Assembly (NCBI GenBank): GCA_002842215.1 | Contig: PHCC01000011.1 | Span: 62,001 to 126,000 of the forward strand | DNA: 64,000 nt | DNA from: Betaproteobacteria bacterium HGW-Betaproteobacteria-9 | Lineage (GTDB): Bacteria; Pseudomonadota; Gammaproteobacteria; Burkholderiales; Burkholderiaceae_C | Reading direction: 5' to 3' | Part shown: piece after piece, positions 9,601 to 16,966 of the stretch | Numbering within the stretch: position 1 is the first letter of the stretch | How the letters are laid out: every line of letters begins with the position of its first letter | Notes under the pieces: generated by a model | What the model was told of the DNA's origin: nothing | Seen by the model: the letters and a program-made list of their open reading frames with translations, nothing else | Databases searched by the model: none | Program-made: the position numbers and the translations under genes

Positions 9601-10857
9601 GCCAGCGGGCTGCAGGTTGGCCAGCAGGGTGCGGCTGGCTTCGGGCAGGGGCAGACGCGTGGCGACGGCGGCCAGCGCGGCCAACTCGATGCGGTCGGCG
9701 TTCAGACTGGTGTTGGCGGGCTGGTTGCCGCGCGGTGCCTGGTGGCGCAGCCGCAGTTGACCGCCCGGCCAGTCTTCGCCACCCTGGGTGCGAAAGCGCA
9801 GGTTGTCGCTGGCGATCTCGAAACCGGCGTCGTTCCATTGGGCACTCAGGCGGCCGTGCAGATCGGCCAGCGCGAGTTCGGGCAGCTTCGGCCCGAGCCG
9901 GGTGGCCACGTCCTGCAGCGCCAGGTCGGTGATGACGCCGGTGATGCGGCCCTTGGCGACATCGGCCCAGGCGCGCACGGCGCCCTGGCCGGAACGCACG
10001 TCGACCTGCCAGGCCGAGAGGTCGAGGTAGCCGCGCAGGCGCGAGACGTCGGCCTTGGGGAAGTCGGCGTAGAGTTCGCCGCTCCAGCTGTGCCAGGGCG
10101 TGGTTTCGCTGCCGCCGCGGATGAGGTCGAGCAGCGGCTCGCGCAGGCGGCCGCGCAGGCTGAAACGGTCGCCCCATTCGGAGCTCGGGGTGGCGTCGAG
10201 GCGGAACTGGTGGTTGCGGCCCCCGTTGCGGGCCACGAAATCGAGGGCCGTCAGGACCAGCGGCGGCTGCGCGCGCAGGTCGTCGGTCCAGCGCACGACA
10301 CCATTCTGGATCACGAACTCGGTCTGGGCGAAGAACCAGTCGGCGGCGGCGTTGTCGTCCGGCGCGGGCCCGGAGAAGTCCAGGCCGGCGACTTCGATGC
10401 GGCCTTCGGCGGTGCGCCGCACGTCGAGCACGGGCGAGGCGATCACCAGCTGTTCGAAGCCCAGGCGCCAGAGCGAAGGGACCGACACCGCGGCCTGCAC
10501 GCTGGGCAGGTGCAGGGCCTCGCGCCCCGCCGGGTCGAAGAGCCGGACATCGGTGAGCTCGAAGGCCGGCACCAGGCTGGGCAGGAATCCGGCGCTCCCG
10601 CCGTCGCCCGCTCCCGCCGTCCGGGCGCGGATGGCGCCGACCTTCACGGGTACCCCCACAGCCCGGGTGGCCCAGCTTTCCAGCTCAGGGCGCCAGTCGT
10701 TGATTCGCGGCACAATCCACAAATGCAAGGCGCCGACAGTGAGCGCAAACAGGCCCCAGGCGGCCAGCACCATCCACAACAGAAGCCGCGCGGTCACTGA
10801 AAGGGTTTGTTGGGGTGTTCTCGTGGCAGACGCGAGAGATGCCGGGCTTTGATTCAT
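6691..10857 (-). CDS. yhdP: YhdP-family AsmA-like envelope protein
   Basis: Giant protein of about 1388 residues. One transmembrane helix close to the N-terminus (residues 25-50) anchors it in the inner membrane and the rest is periplasmic. The repeating beta-strand-rich sequence with many short polar/hydrophobic alternations, the length, the central DUF3971-like part and the AsmA-like C-terminal part (NLQMKGINAAVLMEGSADI, then VVVPEINAGTAALIATAINPAVGLGTFLAQ) identify YhdP/TamB-superfamily. E. coli YhdP is one of the bridge-like proteins that move phospholipids to the outer membrane. The frame can start at GTG 10863 or ATG 10857; I use the ATG. Only 14 bases separate it from the divergent glnE start. 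Confidence 0.9.
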   Translation of the reverse strand: MNQSPASLASATRTPQQTLSVTARLLLWMVLAAWGLFALTVGALHLWIVPRINDWRPELESWATRAVGVPVKVGAIRARTAGAGDGGSAGFLPSLVPAFELTDVRLFDPAGREALHLPSVQAAVSVPSLWRLGFEQLVIASPVLDVRRTAEGRIEVAGLDFSGPAPDDNAAADWFFAQTEFVIQNGVVRWTDDLRAQPPLVLTALDFVARNGGRNHQFRLDATPSSEWGDRFSLRGRLREPLLDLIRGGSETTPWHSWSGELYADFPKADVSRLRGYLDLSAWQVDVRSGQGAVRAWADVAKGRITGVITDLALQDVATRLGPKLPELALADLHGRLSAQWNDAGFEIASDNLRFRTQGGEDWPGGQLRLRHQAPRGNQPANTSLNADRIELAALAAVATRLPLPEASRTLLANLQPAGRIEALDASWEGVAPAGAEAGSGDASAAWRPERYRAKGRVLGLALAGEARAPVGGQRPLPGRPGVQGLTADVELNQDGGQARLQIADGSVDLPGVFEEVRIPLTRFAAEARWRVAGERIDAWLDKVRLANADAEGTASVHWHTSNPATSPSDARFPGVLDLTARLTRGEATRVHRYLPLVVGPDAQRYVRDAVQGGVVGPVDFRIQGDLWDVPFNQPGARGEFRITAQLKAVDFAYVPSFLQSEGDPAWPALKGVNGQLVLDRAALRLSQLDAGLDGAPGVRLSQAEVAIADLVRAPVLTVSASAQGPATEVLGFVRSSPVNGFTGQALERATINGPAQVQFKLQLPLEHVDKTTVQGNVQFAGNDLQITPDAPLLGRTTGRLSFSETGFSIAGAQARVYGGDLRFDGGMVPVARGTPRIQFRGQGSASAQGLSEGGLGFVSRLFGQASGNASYSAELGFRAGVPELVVTSTLQGLAINLPAPLAKAAADSLPLRYENRVLSVLADPSGEVARTDSLAVTLGPPGQPLADLRYERDITAGEPRVLRGSMAAGLDAGETVTQPATGVQANIRFQRIDADAWERVFTATTGTDVRASVQSPGAADSASLGYLPSSLAVRAGQLVVSGRGFTNVVVGGSREGSQWRANVDADELNGYIEYRQPVDNNAGNIYARLAHLKLAPAAAADVEQLLQQPTSMPALDIAIEDLVLSNRRLSRVEIVAQNRGTAARTREWQLTKLNIDTPEAQLSATGSWALPDNSAGTVRRTALNFKLDIQDAGLLLTRFGRAGVVRGGKGQIGGHIAWVGSPMTLDYPSLSGQLKADVQSGQFLKVEPGAAKLLGVLSLQALPRRLVLDFRDVFSEGFAFDFVRGDASIEQGVARTNNLQMKGINAAVLMEGSADIAREQQDLKVVVVPEINAGTAALIATAINPAVGLGTFLAQFLLRQPLQSATTQQFHITGSWADPQVEKLEKK

Positions 10858-10871
10858 ATCCACTGCAAATT

Positions 10872-13685
10872 ATGACGGCCAGCCCCAACATCGGTTCCCC
10901 AGCACTCGATTCCGCCTTGTCAACAAATGTGCCACCGGTCGCACCCTGCATGGATGCCCTGACGCAGGCCCACCGCGCGGCCGCCTATTCCCGCTTCGCG
11001 CAGCGCGTGCGCAGGCGCTATGCCAGCGAGCTGGACTGCCTGCCACCGGGTGCCCCGGTCCACGCCAGCATGCAGGCCTGCCTGGCGCAATTGCTGGAGC
11101 GCGGTCTGGCCATGCCCGCGGCCTTGCGCGTGTTGCGCCAGCTGGTGCTGGAGCGCCTGGTGGTGCTCGACTGCGAGCAGGACGCCCCGCTCCAGGTGGT
11201 GACCCGCGCGGTCACCGAACTGGCCGAACTCGCGCTCGACGCCGCCTGCACCCTGGCCTTCGCCGAGCTGGACGGGCTGTATGGCGCGCCGCTGGCCGAG
11301 GCGGGCCAACGGGCTCAACTCTGGGTGATCGGCATGGGCAAGCTCGGCGCGCGCGAACTCAACGTGTCGAGCGACATCGATCTGATCTATGTCTACGACC
11401 ACGATGGCGAAACCGCCGGCAACGAGCTGGGGCGCAACCGCATCAGCAACCATGAGTATTTCGGCAAGGCCGTCAAACACATCTACAACACGGTGGGTGA
11501 GACCACCGAACACGGCAATGTGTTCCGCGTCGACCTGGCCTTGCGGCCCAACGGCAACTCGGGGCCGAGCGCGGTGTCGCTGGGGGCGCTGGAAGAGTAT
11601 TTCCTGGTGCAGGGCCGCGAGTGGGAGCGGTTTGCCTGGCTCAAAAGCCGGGTGATCGCGCCGGCCGCCTGCGTGCAGGACAAGAGCGCGAGTGCCTTGC
11701 GCGGCGCGGTGCTGCCTTTCGTGTTCCGCAAGTACCTGGACTACAACGTCTTCGATTCACTGCGCAGCCTGCACCGCCAGATCCGCGAGCACGCGTCCAA
11801 GCGCGCCGCGGGCAACCCCGGTCGCGCCAACGACGTCAAGCTCTCGCGCGGCGGCATCCGCGAGATCGAGTTCACCGTGCAGCTGCTGCAGGTGGTGCGC
11901 GGCGGCCAGTTCCCCGAGCTGCGCACGCGCCCGACGCTGGACGCGCTGCAGCGCCTGTGCAAGGCCAACCTGATGCCCCCGGCCACGGCCGAGGCGCTGG
12001 CCACGGCCTACGACTTTCTGCGCCGGGTGGAACACCGCATCCAGTACCTGGACGACCAGCAGACCCACGTGATGCCCACGCGCGACGACGACCTGGCCTG
12101 GCTCGCCGCCACCATGGGCTGCGCCACGGTGTGCGAGTTCCTGCGCACGCTGGACGCGCACCGCGAAACCGTGGCGCAGGAGTTCGACATCCTGCTCGGC
12201 GGCACGGCCGGCGGCGGCTGCAACGGCGCGGGCTGCAACGGCAAGAACGGCGCCACCCGCAGCGCGGTCGACAGCCTGCAGAGCGTGTTGCCGCAACTGC
12301 CCGAGGCCTTTGCCGCCAAGGTGGCGCAATGGTGTGAACACCCGCGCGTGCTGGCGTTGCGCGAAGACGCCCGCAAGCGCCTGGTGCGCCTGGTGGAGCG
12401 CACCGGCGCCTGGCTGGAAGAGGGCCGCGTCAACGAGCAGGCGGCGCTGCGCCTGGCGGACTGGATCGAGCCTCTGCTGCGCCGCGAGAGTTACCTGGCG
12501 CTGCTGCAAGAACGGCCGTCGGTGCACGAGCGGCTGCTGCGCCTGCTGGGCGCGGCCAAGTGGCCGGCGCGCTACCTGCTGAAACACCCAGGCGTGATCG
12601 ACGAACTGGCGAGCCAGCAGCTGCTGACCGACCGCTTCGATGCGGTGCAGTTCGAGGCCGAACTGGAAAACCGCCGCGACGCGCTGCGGTCCACCGACGA
12701 AGACGACGAAGAAGCCCTGCTCAACCTCCTGCGCCGGGCGCACCACGCCGAGGTGTTCCGCACGCTGGCGCGCGATCTGGAAGGCGTGCTCACCGTGGAG
12801 CAGGTGGCCGACGACCTCTCGGCCCTGGCCGACACGATGCTGCGCGTGACGGCGCGCTGGTGCTGGGGCCGCCTGAAGAACCGCCACCGCGAAGAACCAG
12901 CCTTTGCCATCATTGGCTACGGCAAGCTTGGCGGCAAGGAGCTGGGCTATGGCAGCGACCTCGACATCGTCTTCGTCTATGAAGACGAGGACGAGAACGC
13001 CGGCGAGATCTACGCCGCCTTCGTGCGCAAGCTGATCAACTGGATGACGGTCAAGACCGGCGAGGGCGACCTGTTCGAGATCGACACCGCGCTGCGCCCG
13101 AACGGCAACTCGGGCATGCTCGTGACCAGCTTCACCGCCTACGCCAACTACCAGCAGCAGCGCGGCAGCAACACCGCCTGGACCTGGGAACACCAGGCCA
13201 TGACCCGTGCCCGCGCGGTGCTGGGCAGTCCGGCGATGTTTGCGCGCTTCGACGCGATCCGAGAATCGGTGATCACCGCCGCGCGCGATGCGCAGGCGCT
13301 GGCGGCCGAGATCGTGGCCATGCGCGAGAAGGTGCGTGCGGCGCACCCGGTGCGCGGTGCCATGTTCGACGTCAAGCACAGCCACGGCGGCATGGTGGAC
13401 GTGGAGTTCGTGGTGCAGTTTCTGGTGCTCTCGCAGTCGCGCGCCCACCCCGAGTTGCGCCTCAACACCGGCAACATCCATCTGCTGCAGCGCGCCGAAG
13501 CGGTGGGTCTGCTGCGGCCGGGCATGGGCCAGGCGGCGGCGGACGCCTACCGCGTGCTGCGCCAGATCCAGCACCGCGCCCGGCTCGATGAAGCGCCCAC
13601 GCAGGTCGACGCCGCGATGGTGGCGTCGGAATCGGCGGCGGTACAGGCGCTCTGGCAACACGTGCTGGGCACGCCCGGCGCATGA
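10872..13685 (+). CDS. glnE: Glutamine synthetase adenylyltransferase / adenylyl-removing enzyme
   Basis: Bifunctional enzyme of about 937 residues that adenylylates and deadenylylates glutamine synthetase in response to PII, setting nitrogen assimilation. Both nucleotidyltransferase-like catalytic halves are visible: the N-terminal adenylyl-removase with LNVSSDIDLIYVYD (about residue 165-180) and the C-terminal adenylyltransferase with GYGSDLDIVFVYEDED (about 690-705), each followed by the RPNGNSG block and, in the N-half, LSRGGIREIEF. A Gly/Asn/Cys-rich low-complexity linker (around residue 445-465) is unusual. The ATG 10872 is used; ATG 10950 is a possible shorter start. Its stop overlaps the next gene by four bases (ATGA). 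Confidence 0.96.
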   Translation: MTASPNIGSPALDSALSTNVPPVAPCMDALTQAHRAAAYSRFAQRVRRRYASELDCLPPGAPVHASMQACLAQLLERGLAMPAALRVLRQLVLERLVVLDCEQDAPLQVVTRAVTELAELALDAACTLAFAELDGLYGAPLAEAGQRAQLWVIGMGKLGARELNVSSDIDLIYVYDHDGETAGNELGRNRISNHEYFGKAVKHIYNTVGETTEHGNVFRVDLALRPNGNSGPSAVSLGALEEYFLVQGREWERFAWLKSRVIAPAACVQDKSASALRGAVLPFVFRKYLDYNVFDSLRSLHRQIREHASKRAAGNPGRANDVKLSRGGIREIEFTVQLLQVVRGGQFPELRTRPTLDALQRLCKANLMPPATAEALATAYDFLRRVEHRIQYLDDQQTHVMPTRDDDLAWLAATMGCATVCEFLRTLDAHRETVAQEFDILLGGTAGGGCNGAGCNGKNGATRSAVDSLQSVLPQLPEAFAAKVAQWCEHPRVLALREDARKRLVRLVERTGAWLEEGRVNEQAALRLADWIEPLLRRESYLALLQERPSVHERLLRLLGAAKWPARYLLKHPGVIDELASQQLLTDRFDAVQFEAELENRRDALRSTDEDDEEALLNLLRRAHHAEVFRTLARDLEGVLTVEQVADDLSALADTMLRVTARWCWGRLKNRHREEPAFAIIGYGKLGGKELGYGSDLDIVFVYEDEDENAGEIYAAFVRKLINWMTVKTGEGDLFEIDTALRPNGNSGMLVTSFTAYANYQQQRGSNTAWTWEHQAMTRARAVLGSPAMFARFDAIRESVITAARDAQALAAEIVAMREKVRAAHPVRGAMFDVKHSHGGMVDVEFVVQFLVLSQSRAHPELRLNTGNIHLLQRAEAVGLLRPGMGQAAADAYRVLRQIQHRARLDEAPTQVDAAMVASESAAVQALWQHVLGTPGA

Positions 13686-14308
13686 AACGCTCAGGCAGCT
13701 GGCTGCTGCTGTGCGCGCTGCACGCGGTGGCCAGCATGTTGCTGTGGTGGGCGCGCGAGGGCGTTGTGGACGTCTTCATCTGGCGCGCCGATGGCTGGAC
13801 CGCCCAGCCCTGGACGCTGTGGACCAGCGCCTGGGTGCACCTGAACACCCCGCAACTGATCTTCAACCAGATCGCGCTGGGCGCGCTGACCGCGTTCGCC
13901 TGGGTGGTCCGGCCCAACTGGACCTGCACGCTGGCCTGGCTGCTGGCCTGGCCACTGGGGCAGCTGAGCCTGTTGTGGTGGCCACAGATCGGCTACGCGG
14001 TGGGCCTGTCGGGCGTGCTGCACGCGGGCGTCGCGGTGCTGGCGGTGCAGCTGCTGCGCCGGTGCATACCGATCCCGAAAGCGAAACGCTGGGGCGGTCT
14101 GCTGGCGCTGGTGCTGCTGGGCAAGCTGCTGCTGGAGCGCGGCTGGGCGTACCCGGTGGTGTGGGACGGCGCCAATGAGATGTCGGTGGTGCAGGCGGGC
14201 CATCTGAGCGCCGCGGCCTGGGGGCTGCTGCTCGGCCTGGCCGCGACCTGGGGTCCGTTCTGGCGGCTCGCCGGTCTGCCCCCGGCGCCCAGCGCCGCGG
14301 GTCGCTGA
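13682..14308 (+). CDS. Rhomboid-family intramembrane serine protease, rhombosortase-like
   Basis: 208-residue polytopic membrane protein with about five to six hydrophobic helices. It carries a compact rhomboid core: WVHLNTPQLIFNQIALG (the HLN..N loop/helix), the nucleophile Ser110 in VGLSGVLHAG, and the partner His174 in QAGHLSAAAWG. Rhombosortases, which cleave GlyGly-CTERM proteins, share this minimal layout, but no such substrate was found in this window, so a generic rhomboid protease is equally possible. Translation is probably coupled to glnE through the ATGA overlap; a functional link to nitrogen control is not evident. Confidence 0.8.
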   Translation: MKRSGSWLLLCALHAVASMLLWWAREGVVDVFIWRADGWTAQPWTLWTSAWVHLNTPQLIFNQIALGALTAFAWVVRPNWTCTLAWLLAWPLGQLSLLWWPQIGYAVGLSGVLHAGVAVLAVQLLRRCIPIPKAKRWGGLLALVLLGKLLLERGWAYPVVWDGANEMSVVQAGHLSAAAWGLLLGLAATWGPFWRLAGLPPAPSAAGR

Positions 14309-14397
14309 TCCATCGGCCTGCGCACACCCCCTTCAAGGGGCTCCAACTGAAACCATGCTGCTTTCATGGTCATAGAGAAAAATCTTTCGGACAAATA

Positions 14398-14413
14398 GTG
14401 ACTGATCGGTCAC
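14398..14413. promoter_or_regulatory. Candidate operator palindrome (TetR-like)
   Basis: GTGACTGATCGGTCAC: a 16-base near-perfect inverted repeat with half-sites GTGAC/GTCAC around GATC. TGAC(C/T)GATCGGTCA-type palindromes are typical operators of TetR-family repressors. It sits in the AT-rich part of the leader about 310 bases before the first gene of the cluster. No TetR gene is present in the window. Confidence 0.45.
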
Positions 14414-14592
14414 AATAGAAACGTTGAAGTTCAAATAAAGAACTCCACGACTTATTCGACCACCGATCACACCGCCGGAAGAACCATGCACACACGGTTA
14501 CGGAACTTTTTTCAACCGCCGGTCCTCCATACCACCATGGCTGTGCGCAAGCTTGCGCGACCGACAGCCCACGTTTTTGCACTGCGAAGCCT

Positions 14593-14610
14593 TCCGGACG
14601 CGTGTCCGGA
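14593..14610 (+). other. Hairpin in the leader of the lipid-modification cluster
   Basis: TCCGGAC-GCGT-GTCCGGA forms a seven base-pair stem with a four-base loop. There is no U-run after it, so it is not a standard terminator; it could stabilise the leader RNA. Confidence 0.4.
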
Positions 14611-14716
14611 TGCAATCCCGAGGCGGAACTCCTCCTCCTCCCTCCCTCCCTCCTTCGTTTCGGGGCGCTTCGCAGGCCTTTGTTTTCCGGCCCCTCGGGC
14701 CGTGGGGGTCTGAGCC

Positions 14717-16135
14717 GTGTACGCCGACCCCCTCGCGTCGATCTTCGGCGGCCATGCCCGCCCACCGCTGCACCGGGTTGCCATCGTGGGCTCCGGCATC
14801 TCGGGCCTGGCCGCGGCCCACACCCTGGCCGGTCTGGCCGACATCACTCTGTTCGAAGCAGGCGCCTATTTCGGCGGTCACACCCACACGGTCGACATGA
14901 CCCTACCCGACCCGCAGGGCCAGGCCGTCACCTTCGGCGTGGACACCGGTTTCCTGGTGCTCAACGAACGCACCTACCCCAACCTGCTGGCGCTGTTCGC
15001 GCAGCTCGGGGTACCGACGGCCCCATCGGACATGTCCTTCTCGGTGCAGGCGCCGGGCGCCGCACCCGGTGGTGGCGCGCTCGAATGGAGCGGCTCCAGC
15101 CTGGCGACCGTGTTCGCGCAGCGGCGCAACCTCGGCAACCCGCGTTTCTGGCGCATGCTGGCCGACATCGTGCGCTTCAACCGCGTGTGCACGAAGCTGG
15201 CGCAGCGCGGCGAAGACCTGGCACCCGACAGCCCGCTGCTGCAGCCGCTGGGCGACTTCCTGCGCGCACAGCGCTTCTCCGACGAATTCCGTGACTGGTA
15301 CTTCCTGCCCATGATGGGCTGCATCTGGAGCTGCCCGACGGACCAGATGCTGCAGTTCCCGGTGGCGACCATGGTGCGCTTCTGCCACAACCACGGCCTG
15401 ATCCAGATCACCAACCGCCCGCAGTGGCACACCGTGGCCGGCGGCGCGCGGCAGTACGTGGAGAAGATCGTGGCCGGCATCGCCGACAAGCGCCTGAACG
15501 CGCCGGTGCAGCAGGTGCTGCGCGACGCCGACGGCGTGCGCGTGGTGACCGAAGGCCGGGTCGAACGCTTCGACGCCATCGTGATGGCCTGCCACAGCGA
15601 CCAGGCGCTAGCCATCCTGGGCGACGCCGCCTCGCCGGACGAACGCGCCGTGCTCGGCGCCATCCGCTACCAGCCCAACCGCGCCGTGCTGCACACCGAC
15701 GCATCCGTGCTGCCCGGCGAACGCAAGGCCTGGGCGGCCTGGAACTACGAGCGCGCGCCAAGCACCGACAGGGAATCCGCCCAGGTCTGCCTGCACTACT
15801 GGCTCAACCAGCTGCAGCCGCTGCCGGTGCAGCAGCCGGTGGTGGTGTCGCTCAACCCGCAGCGCGCCATCGATCCGGCACTGGTGCATGGGGAATTCGA
15901 ATACGCCCACCCGGTGTTCGACCTCGCCGCCATCCGCGCGCAGGCACGGATGCCCGCGCTGCAGGGCCGGCAGCACACGTATTTCGCCGGTGCCTGGATG
16001 GGTTACGGCTTCCACGAAGACGGCCTGAAAGCCGGGCTACACGCGGCCCGTGCGCTGATCGACGCGCACCTGCTGGAGCCCGCCAGCAGCCAAGCCGCCG
16101 CCCGCCGCGCCGCGCTGCCCGGGGTGTTTGCGTGA
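14717..16135 (+). CDS. FAD-dependent amine-oxidase-like oxidoreductase (UfaD-like)
   Basis: 472 residues. Rossmann FAD-binding motif VAIVGSGISGLAAA (Gly25, Gly27, Gly30) and a NAD(P)-binding/amine-oxidase fold; the GxxxxP-like region around YFGGHTHTVD is typical of the group annotated as NAD/FAD-binding protein next to DUF1365 and a cyclopropane-synthase homologue. In Rhodobacter sphaeroides the corresponding protein of the sigma-E/ChrR cluster (UfaD) dehydrogenates a methylated acyl chain on the way to furan fatty acids. Start: an in-frame TGA at 14711 leaves GTG 14717 as the only sensible start; the ribosome site is weak. The stop overlaps the next gene by four bases. Confidence 0.85.
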   Translation: MYADPLASIFGGHARPPLHRVAIVGSGISGLAAAHTLAGLADITLFEAGAYFGGHTHTVDMTLPDPQGQAVTFGVDTGFLVLNERTYPNLLALFAQLGVPTAPSDMSFSVQAPGAAPGGGALEWSGSSLATVFAQRRNLGNPRFWRMLADIVRFNRVCTKLAQRGEDLAPDSPLLQPLGDFLRAQRFSDEFRDWYFLPMMGCIWSCPTDQMLQFPVATMVRFCHNHGLIQITNRPQWHTVAGGARQYVEKIVAGIADKRLNAPVQQVLRDADGVRVVTEGRVERFDAIVMACHSDQALAILGDAASPDERAVLGAIRYQPNRAVLHTDASVLPGERKAWAAWNYERAPSTDRESAQVCLHYWLNQLQPLPVQQPVVVSLNPQRAIDPALVHGEFEYAHPVFDLAAIRAQARMPALQGRQHTYFAGAWMGYGFHEDGLKAGLHAARALIDAHLLEPASSQAAARRAALPGVFA

Positions 16136-16941
16136 ACACCGTGCGCAACACGCCTTTCCAGCCGCCACAGATCGGCTTTGGCCAGGTGCACCACACGCGC
16201 CACCGGCCGAAGCGCCACGCCTTCGCCTACCCGACCTACTTCCTGATGCTGCCCATGCGCAGCCTGCGCGCGCACGGCAACGGCGCACTCGCGCGCAACC
16301 GCCGCGCCGCGCTCGCTTTCCACGACACCGACCACGGCGACGGCCGCAGCGACAGCCTGGCCTGGCTCGACGAACTGCTGCAGCAACACGGTATCGACGA
16401 TGCCGCCGGTGAAGTCTGGCTGCACACCTACCCGCGCGTCTTCGGCTACAGCTTCAAACCGGTGAGCTTCTGGTACGCCCACCGCGCCGACGGCTCGTTG
16501 CTCGCCGTGGTGGCCGAGGTCAACAACACCTTCGGCGAACGCCACTGCTACCTGCTGGAAAACCCAACCTACGGCGTGCCCTGCACGGCGGACAAGGTGT
16601 TCCACGTCTCACCCTTTTGCCCGGTGCGTGGCCAGTACCGCTTCGTCTTCATGCGTTGCACCGTCGACGGACAAGACCGCACCGTGGCGCGCATCGACTA
16701 CTTCGACGCGCCCGGCGAACCGGTGCTGATCAACACCAGCGTCAGCGGCCAGCTGCAAGCGCTGGATGCGCAGAGCGTGCGCCGCGCGCTCTGGCGCTAC
16801 CCGGCCATGACCTTCGGCGTGATCGCACGCATCCACTGGCAGGCCTTGCGCCTGTGGATCAAGCGCGCGCCCTTCTTCCGCCAGCCCGAACCACCGCGCG
16901 ACTTCGTCACCGCGGGGGATGCCCCACCGCCCGCCCTCTGA
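16132..16941 (+). CDS. DUF1365 family protein
   Basis: 269 residues, beginning at a GTG that overlaps the preceding stop (GTGA). Although the frame is open from 15424, the upstream part is a shadow of the oxidoreductase gene. DUF1365 hallmarks: an N-terminal GFGQVHHTRHRPKRHAFAYP with several His/Arg residues, then VWLHTYPRVFGYSFKPVSFWY and EVNNTFGERHCYLL, and KVFHVSPF(C)P. The biochemical role is unknown; the gene nearly always sits between an FAD oxidoreductase and a cyclopropane-synthase-like methyltransferase, suggesting a part in modifying membrane acyl chains. Confidence 0.9.
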   Translation: MNTVRNTPFQPPQIGFGQVHHTRHRPKRHAFAYPTYFLMLPMRSLRAHGNGALARNRRAALAFHDTDHGDGRSDSLAWLDELLQQHGIDDAAGEVWLHTYPRVFGYSFKPVSFWYAHRADGSLLAVVAEVNNTFGERHCYLLENPTYGVPCTADKVFHVSPFCPVRGQYRFVFMRCTVDGQDRTVARIDYFDAPGEPVLINTSVSGQLQALDAQSVRRALWRYPAMTFGVIARIHWQALRLWIKRAPFFRQPEPPRDFVTAGDAPPPAL

Positions 16942-16966
16942 TCCATCACCGCTGCCCACCGCCGCC

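Larger units (their letters stand above)
14309..14716 (+). promoter_or_regulatory. 408-base non-coding leader of the lipid-modification gene cluster
   Basis: No convincing gene. It contains, in order: an AT-richer stretch (14360-14460) likely to hold the promoter, with a TGAC/GTCA palindrome at 14398-14413; an 18-base hairpin TCCGGAC-GCGT-GTCCGGA at 14593-14610; and a pyrimidine-only CCT/CCTC tract at 14629-14653. An in-frame ORF at 14486-14713 has low-complexity sequence and no ribosome site and is not called. The length suggests a long 5' untranslated region or an unmarked regulatory RNA. Confidence 0.5.

Noticed and set aside
6715-10800. Open frame of 1361 codons on the plus strand antisense to yhdP
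   Set aside because: Long antisense frames are expected in high-GC genes with strong third-position bias. The translation is Gly/Ala/His/Arg-rich low complexity with no family similarity, while the minus strand gives a clear YhdP protein.
11757-13661. 634-codon minus-strand frame opposite glnE
   Set aside because: Same reasoning; glnE catalytic motifs are intact on the plus strand.
14400-14445. ECF sigma-factor (ChrR/RpoE-type) promoter before the lipid cluster
   Set aside because: A TGATCG -35-like sequence exists, but no -10 element lies at a proper distance, so only the palindrome is reported.
14486-14713. 75-codon ORF in the leader of the lipid cluster
   Set aside because: Low-complexity Ser/Pro-rich translation driven by the CCT tract, no ribosome site and no recognisable motif. 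The region is better treated as leader.
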